This document shows positions 20,319-30,822 of a DNA stretch of 64,000 bases, in pieces (within the stretch, counting starts at the first letter, position 1; every line of letters begins with the position of its first letter). The stretch is from assembly GCA_963575745.1 (NCBI GenBank), contig CAUYUJ010022059.1:1328331-1392330 (forward strand), given 5' to 3'. The notes beneath the pieces are model-generated. The model had not been told where the DNA came from. It saw nothing but the letters and a program-made list of their open reading frames with translations, and made no database searches. The stretch is from Prorocentrum cordatum (lineage: Eukaryota > Sar > Dinophyceae > Prorocentrales > Prorocentraceae). Made by a program: the position numbers and the translations under genes.

Positions 20319-21226
20319 TCAGTCCAAATCCGAATTGTCGACAATTAACTCGGAGACCGCTCGCTCACTGAACTGGTCGCTTCTCAGGTATCCGAGGAAA
20401 GCTGCGCTGCGCCCGCCGCCCGCCTGTAGCGAAGGGCCCAACGAGCTGCAAGAATCGAGCAGGTCTCTGGCCATGCCCCGTCTCAGGCAGTGCGTGCCGA
20501 GCATGCCGCTGTCCGCTACACCGACGGCGGCTGCGTGACGTCGGAGGTCTGCTACAAACGCACAGCGAGATTTCGAAAAGATCGTGGCCGAACCTGCTCG
20601 CCAGGCCGCTCCAAGGGCCCGCTTCATATGGTGGTGCGCGCGCAGAAACGAGCCATATGATTCGCAGTTGCACTCTCTACGGAGCAGTGTGGCGTTCGCT
20701 CGTTCTTCTTCCTGGTCAAGGTGATAACCGCAGCGCCGCTTTCGCGCGCCACCGCAGAGCGAGGGCCTCTCTCTTGAAGTGGAAGGGCCTCAGAAAAGGG
20801 GGCCCTGAGCAGAGACGGCCGCGATACTGCAATAGGAGCAGCCATCTCGTAATCACCCTCGGCCTGCGCCAGCTTGACCATTGCGCGGGCGCCCCGCGCC
20901 TGGAGGCCCAGGCGGGGCTTGGGTGCTGGCGCCAGCTTGCGCACGCCCCGACGGACTTGCTGCGCTACGCTGCTGCCCCAAGAATTTGACAGCCTGATGA
21001 AGCGGGAGCCCGCCGGGGGTGCATTGACGAACATACTCGTGAAACTCAAAACGCTGCTCTCTGTAGCTGGGAAGTGGTGCGGCACGTTGGACGCGTCACA
21101 CAAAGCGCCCCAACAGCGTATCCCACTGGCATATGTCGGGATAGACGCTTTGATTGCCGTCATCACTAGGCGCTGCGCCCGGTAGGCCATCAAGTCGTCA
21201 GCTGCAAGGCCAGCCGCCGAGGCCAA
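20319..21226 (-). pseudogene. Tyrosine recombinase (DIRS/Crypton-like), one frameshift
   Basis: The N-terminal frame (21,226 to 20,624) carries a core-binding-like helical region (TYASGIRCWGALCD...RLSNSWGSSVAQQVRRGVRKL) and then AVSRPSLLRAPFSE, whose LLR holds the presumed first catalytic Arg, followed by the basic strand ITLTRKKN. A shift of one frame at the ATGA near 20,627 leads to the second part (20,627 to 20,319) with GTHCLRRGMA, the H-x-x-R box, and AAFLGYLRSD. No clear nucleophilic Tyr follows, as is common for decayed dinoflagellate copies. Such enzymes integrate circular DNA. It lies on the same strand and downstream of the DIRS-like RT and RNase H, which is the gene order of DIRS elements, so it may belong to that element; an independent Crypton-like element is the alternative. 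Confidence 0.6.
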
Positions 21227-23612
21227 ACTCGAATCCGTTTCCGGGCCCCTCCGGCCCCCACTAAGTCACCCATGCATGCCTCGAGCATGCGCTGGTCAAA
21301 AGTGTTACTGTGTAGGATTACAGCCAATTTTCCTCATTGGAAAACTTGCGTAAGCACTGAGCAACGATCCATGCGGTGCATTGTTCCCTCGGTAGCGCCA
21401 GAGCACGCCGGATCCACCAGTCGCATGACTTCCCTTGCTCTGGAGGTTGAGCTGGTGGAAGTTTCTGGTGCGCCAGGCGCCTGCCCGCTGGCGATGCTGG
21501 AGCAGACGTTGCTTGGCTGCACCCTTCCAAAGTCACAGGAACAAAGGCAAGCCCGCATGGGTCGGCGCGCCTCTGGGGCGGGGAAACACGACGACGCAGA
21601 TCCAGAGTAACCGGCGTGAGCGGCCTCATGTCGAAAGTGGGCTTGTTACGAAAAAGCTACGGTGCTACGAGTCGTAGCGAACTGCTGTGCCGCGGGTGGG
21701 GCCCACTGCGGCGGCTCCAATTGCATGTTGCGACGCCTGCCGCGCATGCACACTGCAACATAGATGTCGCGCACCGCGCGCCGCGACACAGCTGGCGCTG
21801 CAACGGCGACGACCTTGCCACCGGACTGCGATCCATAACTGGCGACGCACGGCGAGAACAGATACGGCGATGATTGGGAAAATGGACATGAGAGCGTGGG
21901 AAGCCTGCGCCTGGGAGAAAGAGAGGAAGACAAAGGGAGAGGGGCGAGCGGGGAACGTAAAGGGGGCGGGAAAACGGGGAATGGGAGGTCGCTCAAAGAA
22001 GGATCAATGGCAAAGGTGGGTTCGAATGAACAGAAGGATGGATGGTGCTTCTCCCTCCTCGCCAGGACTGGCGTTGCACGAACCCACGAAAAAGGCATGG
22101 GGACGGGTGTCCATGCGACCGACTGCTGTCGGGGGGAGCAGCCAGCTGGCACTGGGCGACATGACAAAACCTGGCTGGTGCCACACACATGGGGGCGGGG
22201 TTGCCTCCGCGCGCTGCAGCAGCTGGTGCCGCCAATCAGGGCTGGCGCCCAAAAGCCGAACAATGGCCATGCAAATAAACAAAATAATGACGAACACGCA
22301 ATCGTGCACACTGCGCCCCGGCGAGCACGTAGACAAGCACACAGGAATACCAGCTGGTGCTACCAGGGAAGGCCACATACAACCTGGGCGTCAAGACCGA
22401 CAAAACATGACAGCATATGGCGAATGCGACATATGATGCGTCAAAGTATCCTCACCTGTACAATGCACAACCAAAGAACAGGTGGCGATGCTACAACGGG
22501 CTGACGCCCAGGCGCCAAAGACATGCATTCCAATAAATTCGCCAAGCTGGTATGCAACCAGCGCGCGAAACAATGCACGCGTGCGCGTGCCCCAACGCGG
22601 AGCAGCTGGCGCTGCCCAGTAAGGCTGGTGCCCAGGCGCCAACCCAAAAGGGGTATGAAATCATAATTTCGCCCATTTGCAGAAACATGATTGCGCGCGT
22701 CAACGCATGTACATGACTGTATGTATATGGCGGCGAAGGAACAACAGGAGTTCGTGTTGCTGAATAGCGCGCGGGCGCGTAGGACGCTGACTTGCGCCAG
22801 CCGGACAGCGTGGAGGCAGCGGGCGCTGTCGGAACACTGCTCGTCTGATGCTCAGTCGTGATACTCTGTCACTGGAAGCGTGGCTGACAGGGGGATTGAT
22901 GACGTGAGTTCCACAGAAGCTCCCTCGCGCTGTCGTTGCTCACTGTATGTTCGTTATCGACAATATATTTGTTTGTTGGTTGTTTGAATTCCAGATGCGT
23001 AACTACATGACAAATGTGACAAATTACTGCAAACAGGTCGGCCTGGATACGGACTCGCGTGACCATGCGCATGAAAAAACGACCGCGCACTGCCCCGGCA
23101 GGGGGCCAAACCGACTGCAAACGCGGGCCGCACTAGGGCATGACCCGGGCCACCGCTGCTACAGCACCTGGCCGGCGCGAGCTCGGTAAGCGACCGGCGA
23201 GCCTGGCCCCGCGTTGGCGCATGGACAACAGACCCGATTTCTCTGGCGCATCCGACTAGGGCCGGGCGCTCTGAAGATGCAAGCCGCATTGGGCTGCGTA
23301 CCAGGACTGGTGGGGCTACAGCAATGACGCATGGGGCGTTGGCCCTACGATGCGACGAAATTGTTTTCCTTGCGATCTGCTACTCCACCAGGCGGAGCGG
23401 AGCTCCCTCGCGAAGCCAGCCTCCTAAGTCCCCATGGAGTTCAAACCAATCGAACGTCAGCACCTTCTCCGAGCCGCACAGCTCCAGAAGGGCCATCTGC
23501 CATATTCAACTTAGAAGGGTCGTATTCGGCACGGTAAGTCAGGCATACCTGCCATATCAAACCAAAGCCTGCCCGATATCATGGCAAGGTCTTCGTTGGC
23601 ACAGAACCACTT
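21227..23612. other. Gene-less stretch between recombinase and DIRS-like RNase H
   Basis: No gene supported. Two related segments near 22,218-22,257 and 22,601-22,650 share AGCAGCTGG and GGCTGG-G-GCCCA motifs. The stretch is rich in small perfect hairpins, for example CTGGTGCTACCAG (22,354-22,366) and GCTGGTATGCAACCAGC (22,546-22,562). If the DIRS-like element once ran continuously from its RNase H to the recombinase, this is where it has been lost or overwritten. The first 250 bases below 23,613 may still be decayed RNase H. Confidence 0.4.
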
Positions 23613-23885
23613 TCAGACGCAAGCTGAAGCAGCCTTGCTGTCGATGAAATGAAGGACACGACGGTGATGAAAACGATCGGGGCACAGGCGCACAACGCCC
23701 ACCAACGCCGCCAAACGCTCGTACGCGACGATGTTGGTTTTCCTGCGGCGAAGAAGCCGACGGACCTTCTTCGGCAGACGGCCGCGCAAGAATATGGAGG
23801 TATCATCGTCGAAGCAAGCTACTGCTCCGATACTGCCGTTGTGTTCGGCGTCTGTGTAAACGCAACCAAGGGCAGACGAATTTGC
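23613..23885 (-). pseudogene. DIRS-like RNase H fragment
   Basis: The frame ending at 23,613 contains VYTDAEHNGSIGAV (first Asp), then IVAYERLAAL (Glu) and FIDSKAAS (second catalytic Asp), in the spacing of DIRS RNase H. It is one frame away from the RT reading frame, with the shift near 23,880. The stop at 23,613 cuts it before the final conserved Asp region. Confidence 0.55.
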
Positions 23886-24551
23886 GGACCGAGGGGGACG
23901 ATGCGAAAAGCCTCTTGTTCGATCACTGTGAGAAACCAGCGAATGGTAAAACGAAGGCGGGCTGTTAGGGCACGGGGGCCCCGTCCCTGTCTCTGGTTCC
24001 AAATATGCGGGCGCAACAGGGCGCGGCCGACCCTGTTGAAGATGCGCGCGCTCAGGAACTGAACGCGCCCACGCAGCTTCGCGGCGAACCCAGGCGCGAG
24101 AATATCCTCGCGCAGGACGCCTCGTAAGTCTTCGGACCATGTCTCTTTCTTCTGGCCCCGAAGCGACCAAGAAGATACGCCAGCGGCAACTGAGATGTGA
24201 AGGCCTAGGGGCACGACTGCCGAGCCCGAGTCTATCTTCTCCGGATCCAGCTGCCGCCCAAAACAGTCAGTGACGACCTCCTGGAACACTGCGCCGGTCC
24301 AACCAGCTAACGCAACACCACTGGGACACCTGTAATCAAGGACCACCCAAAAGGCATCGTCCACGTACATGAAAATGATCAAGAAGAAGACTCTGTGCAT
24401 GATGCTTTGGATTGCTCTGGGCGTCCGATACCAGCCCGTCACACCACCCAAATTACCAAAAACATGGGAGGAGAGGGACAGCGACGAAGGCGAGCACAAC
24501 GGGGTTGAACACCAAGGCCCAGCACAACCACTCGTGGGCACGATGTTGCGG
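23886..24551 (-). pseudogene. DIRS-like reverse transcriptase, C-terminal half
   Basis: Begins right after the target duplication with PQHRAHEWLCWALVFNPV, shifts frame in a T-run near 24,460, then reads FGNLGGVTGWYRTPRAI and FMYVDDAFWVVLDY, the Y-V-D-D catalytic box. Downstream are thumb and connection segments (GLHISVAAG, KLRGRVQFLSARIFNRVGRALLRPHI) typical of this family. The catalytic Asp pair is intact. Confidence 0.65.
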
Positions 24552-24564
24552 AAGCGTCTTGAAC
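24552..24564. repeat. Target-site duplication of LINE-B, 3' side
   Basis: AAGCGTCTTGAAC; an identical 13-mer at 28,809-28,821 (the last base is shared by chance or is part of the duplication). On the minus strand it encodes F-K-T-L of the host RT in the same frame at both ends. Confidence 0.9.
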
Positions 24565-27500
24565 CTTCCTTCCGAGTCGTACACCAGGCGGTGCGTGGAC
24601 AGACAGAGCGCGGAAAATGCAATAGACAAAACACTTGGAGAATCACAATGAGGAATGTGGTGGCGCAGCGTGCGCTTCCAGCCCGATAGGGACTGCGCTG
24701 CGTCTACCGTCGCGTGAACACTGCCGAAAATTCCCACGGATTGCTTCAACACGATGGGAGCGAACTCTCTGCTCGGCGCGCCTCTGCGCCCCACTCCGGC
24801 AGCAGTCGCCGGCGTGAAAGAGTTTGGCGCGAACGTGGTGCGGCGAAGCAAGCTGTTCTCACTTGAGCGCAGCACGTCGCCGAACAGAAGCATATGCCGG
24901 TATAGTAGCAGGGTACTGGCACCCGTGTGCTGCGCAAGCCTCATCACTTCTGCGTTTGGTACTCTGGACAACCATGACGGCTTGATGCCAGTGATCTTTC
25001 TGAAGCACTTGTTCTGGAAGCCGCCCAGACGCCGTGTTTGGGCTTTGTTCAAGCATGCCCCAGCGAGCCCGTAAAGCAATTTCGATTCCACCACTGAAGA
25101 GAAAATGCGTAACTTGCGTCTCCAAGTCAGAGAGGAATGGGGCCACAGTTACTGAGCGACGAAAACACCCTTTTTGCTTCGCCGCTCTTGCGCCCCAGTT
25201 CAGGCCCTGCGTCTGCGTCGGCTGGCAGATGCGCACCTAAGTACTGAAGCTGCTTGCCTTGCTTGAGCGCCGTGCCATCGGGTGCACAAACGCCCCCTTT
25301 CGCCCCCGCGGCAAGGGCCTGGAACTTGCCCCAGTGCAGCTCCATGCCGTACCTGCGACCCGCGTCAGAAATTGCTTTCAAGTGCTCATTCAAGGATGCG
25401 TCGTTTGTCCCAATAAGCAAGGTGTCGTCCACGTAGACGCACTCGCACAAGTCCCCCTTCGCGTAAGCACCCTTCGCTCCACCTTCCCAGAAGCCGACAG
25501 CGTCGTGAAGTAGCACTGTCATTACGAGGATAAACAGAAGTGGGCTGAGCGTGCACCCTTGAGAGATGCCGGACAGCTGCGGCCTCGGAGCAGAATCGCT
25601 ACCGCATTCGCTGACGACAAACAGCCTCTCAGTCATCATCACGCGTATCATTGCCAGAAACTCTTCTGGGATCCCTCGCCTCCTGAGCGCGTCCAGCAAG
25701 CTGTCAACGCGGATGCTGTCGAACGCTTTCTTCCAGTCCAGGGCGACGAGAGTAACAGAGCCATTTTTCTTCGCCCTCGCCAATTCTATGTTGCGCCTCG
25801 CTGCGCGAAGGGCGTGCCCCGTACTGCACCCAGCCCGGACGCCAAATTGAGTTCGCGGCAACCTGTCGTCGATGCCAGCGCCCAGCAGCCTTGCCTTCAA
25901 CGTCGCGGAGAAGACTTTCATTGCGACGCACTGCAAAGATAAAGAGCGATCGTTGTCGCAATTGGCAGGGTCCCCCTTCTTGTATAGCAGGCATACTTTT
26001 GAAGCGCACCATGAATGTGGGAGTTCCTTGCTGTTCCACGCATCGTTACATGTGTCTAAAAGCCACTGCAATTGCCCGGGCTCGTCGGCCAGCGGCTTGT
26101 ACACCTCTGCTGGGACGTCTTCAGGTTTGCAAGCTTTCCCAGAACGCACGCGTTGGAAAGCTTTCCGGAGCTCCGCATCTGTGAACATGCCCAAATTGAT
26201 ATCCAAGCGAAGGTGTATAACGTCCTCCGTATTCGGCGTAAGAGTGACGTGTCGCACATGCCACTGGATCGCGTTGAGATGTTCTGCGAACGTCTCTGCG
26301 CGCTCGTCTGTCGCGACGGGGGCACCCGCGCTGTTATTCAACCGTCCTTGAGGTCTCGCTTTCGGCTTCGTGATGTTTTTGATGCAACTCCAGTCGCCAG
26401 AAGCAGTGAGATATTCCAACCATCTGGCACGATCTTGCTTTGCAGATCGTTTGACAGACTTCCTCAAAATGAGCTCTGCTTCCCAATCTCCGTCGACGCG
26501 TGCCTGCCGCCGGTCATCCAACAGAGACAGCGTGCGCTGGGAGATCCACGGCTTGTTCGGCGCGCGCACCATGTCTGGTACGACGGCCTCCACAGCAGCC
26601 CAAACAGAGCTCGAAGTAGCTTGCCAGCGCTGGGACAGAGAGCCACAGCGAGACAACGGCGCAGTCAATCGTGAAACCTCCTGCGACAAAGACTTCCGTC
26701 CAGCAGGTGACCGGAGCCCCCTCCAATCTTTACGCTTGCGCCTCTGCTTCGTCTCCTGTCCGGGCTCTGCATCGCCGGTCATGAACTTTGCCAGCGCTGG
26801 GTAATGATGAGATGCGAGGGTGCTCGTCGTGTCACTCCGCATGTCTATTCGGTTTCTCTCCAGGGGCGCTGGGGCCAGCAACAAATCGAGGGCGTCGTAA
26901 CCGTTAGCCGTGATGGGGCCACCAGGCCGGACACAAGGCTCGTGGTATGTTGCCTTGAACTCTGGTGGGTGATTGAAAACGGTGTTCGCGACGATGAAGT
27001 CAAAATCCGTACATAGCTCCATGAACAAATCACGGTTTGGGACCTCTGCTTTCTTCGCCGCCTCCCAGCCGAACCGATGCTCGCCCATAATGCACTCCTC
27101 TCCAGCACGTCTTCCACCAAGTCTGGCGTTCCAGTCGCCGAACACCAGCCGATGGCCATAACCAGGGAGCGCCGCCAAATGACGGTGTAGGCGGTCGTAA
27201 TAGCTCAGCTTCTCATCGGTCGGCCTGTCGTTGCGCGGGGCGTACACAGTGCATAGCGTGAGCCGCCCAGCGCCGGTGCGGATCTTGATGGAGGCAATGC
27301 GGCTGTCCAGCTGCCAGTAACCGCGCACTCGCGGACGAAAACTTGGAGCGATAACAAAACCTACACCAGCCCATTCGGGACGCGCCCCTGCCGTGCCTGA
27401 CAATACCACCGAATAGCCATCTTCGGTGTCATAATGATCGGAATTCGGCTTGCGTGTCTCCTGTAGGCACATGATATCGACGGACTGCGAACTCATGTAA

Positions 27501-27778
27501 ATGCAAATCTCAGCTAATTTCCAAGAACCAAGAACCAACACGAACAAAACTGCCACGGCCCATATTGAATATGTCCGCGTCCTCGCGGCTCTCCGCCGCG
27601 AGGGGTGAAACTGAAACCTTCTGTCTGTCTGCGCACCGCCGTGGCCCCTACATGGAGCCACCCCCCTTCCCCTTGCCCTTGCTCTCGCTGAATGCTTTCG
27701 CCTTCTCGAACTTCGCCTGGGCCGCCGTGGTGATCTCGGAGAGCTCACCTGACGACCGCAATGCATCCCACTTCCCAC
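24564..27778 (-). pseudogene. LINE-B ORF2: endonuclease and reverse transcriptase, one frameshift
   Basis: The frame opens at or below 27,778; the first convincing domain is the EEP endonuclease: DIMCLQET (Glu near residue 107), GDWNARLGG (214-217), a YHEP segment, YDALDLLLAP, and SHHYPALA in place of S-D-H-x-P. RT follows with the finger motif VCLLYKKGD, motif A VALDWKKAFDSI, the GISQGCTLSPLLF box, and motif C CVYVDDTLLIG (about 25,420-25,440), all intact. Near 25,130 one base is lost, and the sense frame switches to one reading LTWRRKLRIFSSVVESKLLYGLAG and onward to the element end, where the last codons join the host frame. Endonuclease nicks the target and RT copies the RNA there. Loss of function rests on the frameshift alone. 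Confidence 0.75.
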
Positions 27779-28656
27779 ATTCCCGGTCGACCCGCATCAG
27801 CTCGAGACGGAAATCCTTCACCACCGCCTTGGCCACCACCGCCCCTGCAACCGTCAACGAGAAATCGCCCGTGTTGACCTTGATGCACGCCTTGTTAAAC
27901 CCCCACTTCGCCAGCATCCGGCGCAACCCGAAGAGGACCCCGTGCTGCGTGCGGATGTCGATGGGGAAGTCCAGCTTGGCCCAGACGGTGCTTCCTAAAC
28001 TCCCGGGCTGCCTCTTCGCGAAAGTGTCGACCGTATCGAGGAACACCTGGCGCTCTGAGTCGGACCCGAATTTGATGAAAAAACACGCCCTTGAACTCAC
28101 TATTGCAGAACATGTTGCTGGGCGTGGGAGCCGGGACATTGAAATCAGTACATAAGGTAATAGCCCACTTAGCTGCCTCATCAAAAGTCGTCGCGTTGGG
28201 CACGTTCCCAATGACAGCAACGGCAGATGATGGATTGGACGTTGAAGCTACGTTTCTCGGAGTCGTGCACTGCGACAAAGTCTCCTCGATCATCTTCGCC
28301 ACGTCATCTTTGGTGATGGACGTCTCCTGGAGCTTGTTGACCTTGTCTTCCACGCTGCTGACGGTCAAGCTCGTCTCCAGTGCGGCCTGCTTCGCGGACG
28401 TGGCCATATCCTTCGCTTGCTTCGCCTCATTCAGGGCCTCCCTGCTCTCGCGAGCCATGCCCCGCACCTCCTTCCTGAGGTCTTTCATGTCCTTCATCAT
28501 TGCCTGCATCATGTGCATCGTGGTCGCCTCCACCTCGCCTGAGGCAGCCGCCGGACGATCGTCATCGCCCAAGCCGTCCATTTGCTGCAGGGGGGATTCG
28601 GTGCGGGTCTGCTTCCGCTCACCACCGAAAGGAGTGCCAATGTCGTAACGCTTCAT
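27648..28656 (-). pseudogene. LINE-B ORF1: coiled-coil RNA-binding-like protein, one frameshift
   Basis: ATG at 28,656 opens a protein with a Lys/Glu/Met-rich heptad region (MMQAMMKDMKDLRKEVRGMA onwards through KQAKDMATSAKQAALETSL) that should form a long coiled coil, like trimeric ORF1 proteins. In a run of six T near 28,085 the frame slips; the continuing frame gives FIKFGSDSERQVFLDTVDTF, an RRM-like stretch, and ends with a Lys/Gly-rich tail KGKGKGGG before the stop at 27,648. A single-base indel in the homopolymer would reconcile the two parts. ORF1 overlaps the possible start of ORF2 by about 130 bases. Confidence 0.65.
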
Positions 28657-28740
28657 GTCACCAGTCAAGAGAACACTGGAAGGGAAATCGAGACACAGAG
28701 CAATGGGTACAGCGCAAAGGATGTAATGCAAGGGGAAGTG

Positions 28741-28808
28741 TGACCTTGACAAGGGGACCTTGAGCAAGGGGACCTTGAGCAAGGGGACCTTGACAAGGGG
28801 ACCTTGAC
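28741..28808. repeat. 15-bp tandem monomers at the LINE-B 5' end
   Basis: About five units of AAGGGGACCTTGAGC or AAGGGGACCTTGAC (plus-strand reading), ending exactly at the target duplication. Tandem 5' monomers act as promoters in some LINEs (mouse L1 is the known case); here that is only a possibility. Confidence 0.85.
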
Positions 28809-28821
28809 AAGCGTCTTGAAC
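28809..28821. repeat. Target-site duplication of LINE-B, 5' side
   Basis: AAGCGTCTTGAAC, identical to 24,552-24,564. Confidence 0.9.
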
Positions 28822-29592
28822 GCAGACTTGAAATCAGCCTTACCCATGGCTGGAGCGACGCCTGTGCTGGAAGCAGCGTCGACGACCTGGAGAGCAGCAA
28901 GCAACTGCTCAAAATCGTCGTACTTGAGTTTCCGTGGCATGAACGCGAAGTCATTGACCAAATTCTGTCTGAAATTGCACATGGTCCTGGCTTTTTGGCT
29001 GGCGGACCCCCCACGATGCCCCCAGATCCCGAAAGTATCAACAAACAGGGCCTCCGAAAGGTCAACGTCCTGCAGAGCAACTGGCGGGCCAGCCCTGCCT
29101 TCAGCGATGTCTTTGAGCGTTTGGTTCCACACCTCGGCCGCCACGCTCGCATCATGCGAAGACGATGTGCTACGAGCGCGGGCGAGTTGAAGAGTCTGGG
29201 AATTGAGTTCAAGACATCGTTCCTTCAATTGTGTGAGAAGTTCGGGGCCTCCGAGGCCTCGCCGGCCGCGACTCCGACGCCCTCCCACAACCGGCACGCA
29301 GAGATTAGCGACGTGTAGCGTTTCTGTCAACGGATAGCCAGACAACAAATCATTCACCCAATATGTATCCTCATGGTCCGCTGCCTGCAGTAACCTGTGC
29401 AACATGAAAGGGGTCTAGTGTTCCCAAGACGTGCTTCTGTTGTTCAGGTAAGGAGCCCCTCCATGCCTCTAAGTGCCCACGGTGTTTGTCCTTCTCCGTT
29501 CTCCAGTGACGCAACGCCCCTTTTGTCCGGGCCACGCCTGCGCCAGGGTCCAAAGCAAGCAAACGGAGGCATTCAGATTGTTCATCGGTCAA
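28822..29592 (-). pseudogene. DIRS-like reverse transcriptase, N-terminal half
   Basis: The frame from 29,405 reads LLQAADHEDTYWVNDLLSGYPLT, a Gly-rich turn, SSHDASVAAEVWNQTLKDI, VDLSEALFVDTFGIWGHRGG and CNFRQNLVNDFAF, then GKADFKSAFKTL, where the Asp is RT motif A. An earlier frame (29,592 to about 29,400) with KGALRHWRTEKDKHRG continues it upstream after a frameshift. The order and spacing match dinoflagellate DIRS-like RTs. It ends at the LINE-B insertion. Confidence 0.6.
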
Positions 29593-30377
29593 ATGACGAC
29601 GCGGGACCTACGGCAAAAAATCGTTCGGTTCGAAACGAGCGCGGGCAAACATCCAGTGGTCTGAGGCACCCGTCGTGCAGGCGCTGTCTGGCTCGACGGA
29701 ACAATCTGGGTCCGCACTGTCAGTCGCCGAGATAGCATCTTCATCCGTGCTTTCGTCCAGATCACCGCCGTCTCACTATCGCTTGCCCTGTCCTTTGCCG
29801 CCTCCTGATGGAGCAAAGACGGATGGAAAACAATCCTCATCAAAACGGGGAAGAGGAAACAACCCAATCAATCTCGCACGCACGGCGCCGACAGCTCCCA
29901 CGGACACCTGGGCCGGAAGCCCGCAGAAGACCCCGTCAGTGCAAAGCAAAAGCTGGATAGGAAAAACTGGCCGAGTCGCGCGCGGCGAAGAGATGGAGAG
30001 CACGACTACCAAAAGGATTCGCATGAGCGGACCCTCCCTCGCTCTGGACAAACCCCGCCCCCCGAATTGTGCGCCGCTTGGGCTGTGGACAAGGGGAACG
30101 GCAGGCCGGCTGGCCGGGGCAGCGAGACGGAAACGGGGGGGGCGGCAGGAAGACGACGACCCCCCGAAAACGAAACAAATATCCCTGGAACTTTCGAATC
30201 CGTCCTTTGCCCCCCTTGTTCTTGCCGCCCGTGTACACTGGCTGCGGCGGTTTTGGAGGCCTCTGCTGCGCGCTAGCTGCTGGGGCTTGCGCGGGGAGGC
30301 CCCTGGCCGCCGAGTGGCCGCCATGGTGCTGGTGCTGCTGGTGTTGCTGGTGGTGCTGGTGCAGCTGGTGCTGCTGC
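29593..30377. other. Stretch upstream of the DIRS-like RT, no supported gene
   Basis: The minus strand may hold the decayed start of the DIRS-like polyprotein, but frames are broken and no motif is recognisable. A GGTGCTGGTGCTGCTGGT triplet-rich run (30,322-30,378) produces His/Gln/Pro frames on the minus strand. Confidence 0.4.
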
Positions 30378-30453
30378 ATGACAAATCGTACAATCATGCA
30401 CGCGGCCCTTCCCATCCCTTTTCCCCCCATCACAACCAAAGCTTGTATGGTAA
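30378..30453. repeat. 76-bp dispersed repeat, copy 2
   Basis: Matches 19,988-20,063 across its length with a handful of differences, ending TATGGTAAGG. Confidence 0.8.
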
Positions 30454-30495
30454 GGAACAATAAGCGGGCCCTGCGACGCAGGCACTCAGGCACTC

Positions 30496-30822
30496 CATTC
30501 TGGTGCCCGCAGGAACTGTGGAGCACGCAAGCACTGTGGTATACACCAGCGTTGTATTGCACAAGGCTGCTGTGTACACAGGCGCTGTGGAGCACACGAG
30601 CACTGCGAAGTACACAGGCGGTGTGGTGCACACGGCTGCTCTGGTGTGCACGGGCACTGCGGTGTGCACAGGCGTTGTGGTGTAGACAGGCACTGCGGTG
30701 TGCACCGGCGCTGCACGCAGGCACTGCGATGTGCACCGGCGCTGTGTAGCACACGGCTGTTGTGTTGTACGCAGACGCTGCGGTGTGCACAGGCGCCGTG
30801 CACAAGCGCGGCGGTGCACGCA
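30496..30822. repeat. 18-bp minisatellite, cluster 3 (longest)
   Basis: About eighteen units around GCGCTGTGGTGYACACAG, with units of 13 to 19 bp. Because 18 is a multiple of three, all six frames stay partly open and give Val/His/Thr or Cys/Ala repeats, which explains the overlapping ORFs here. Confidence 0.85.

Larger units (their letters stand above)
24564..28808 (-). mobile_element. LINE-B, full-length non-LTR retrotransposon nested in the DIRS-like RT gene
   Basis: A 4,245-bp insertion bounded by a 12-13 bp direct repeat. On the minus strand it holds a 5' array of 15-bp monomers, ORF1 (coiled coil), ORF2 with endonuclease and RT, and a C-terminal domain that runs to the last base without a stop codon. 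Removing the insertion in thought restores the host RT frame exactly, which confirms the boundaries. Only one frameshift interrupts each ORF, so it is much younger than LINE-A. It differs in sequence from LINE-A and lacks RNase H. Confidence 0.85.
23613..29592 (-). mobile_element. DIRS-like retrotransposon remnant, split by a nested LINE
   Basis: Minus-strand RT and RNase H fragments flank LINE-B. The N-terminal RT half lies at 28,809-29,592 and the C-terminal half with RNase H at 23,613-24,563. Both halves end in the same four codons (F-K-T-L) because the LINE insertion duplicated them. RT and RNase H of this style, with a tyrosine recombinase downstream on the same strand, define DIRS-type elements. 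The copy also has frameshifts near 29,400, 24,460 and 23,880, so it was already decaying or decayed after the insertion. Terminal repeats were not identified. Confidence 0.6.

Noticed and set aside
30496-30822. CRISPR-like array
   Set aside because: Contiguous 18-bp tandem units with no unique spacers; host is eukaryotic.
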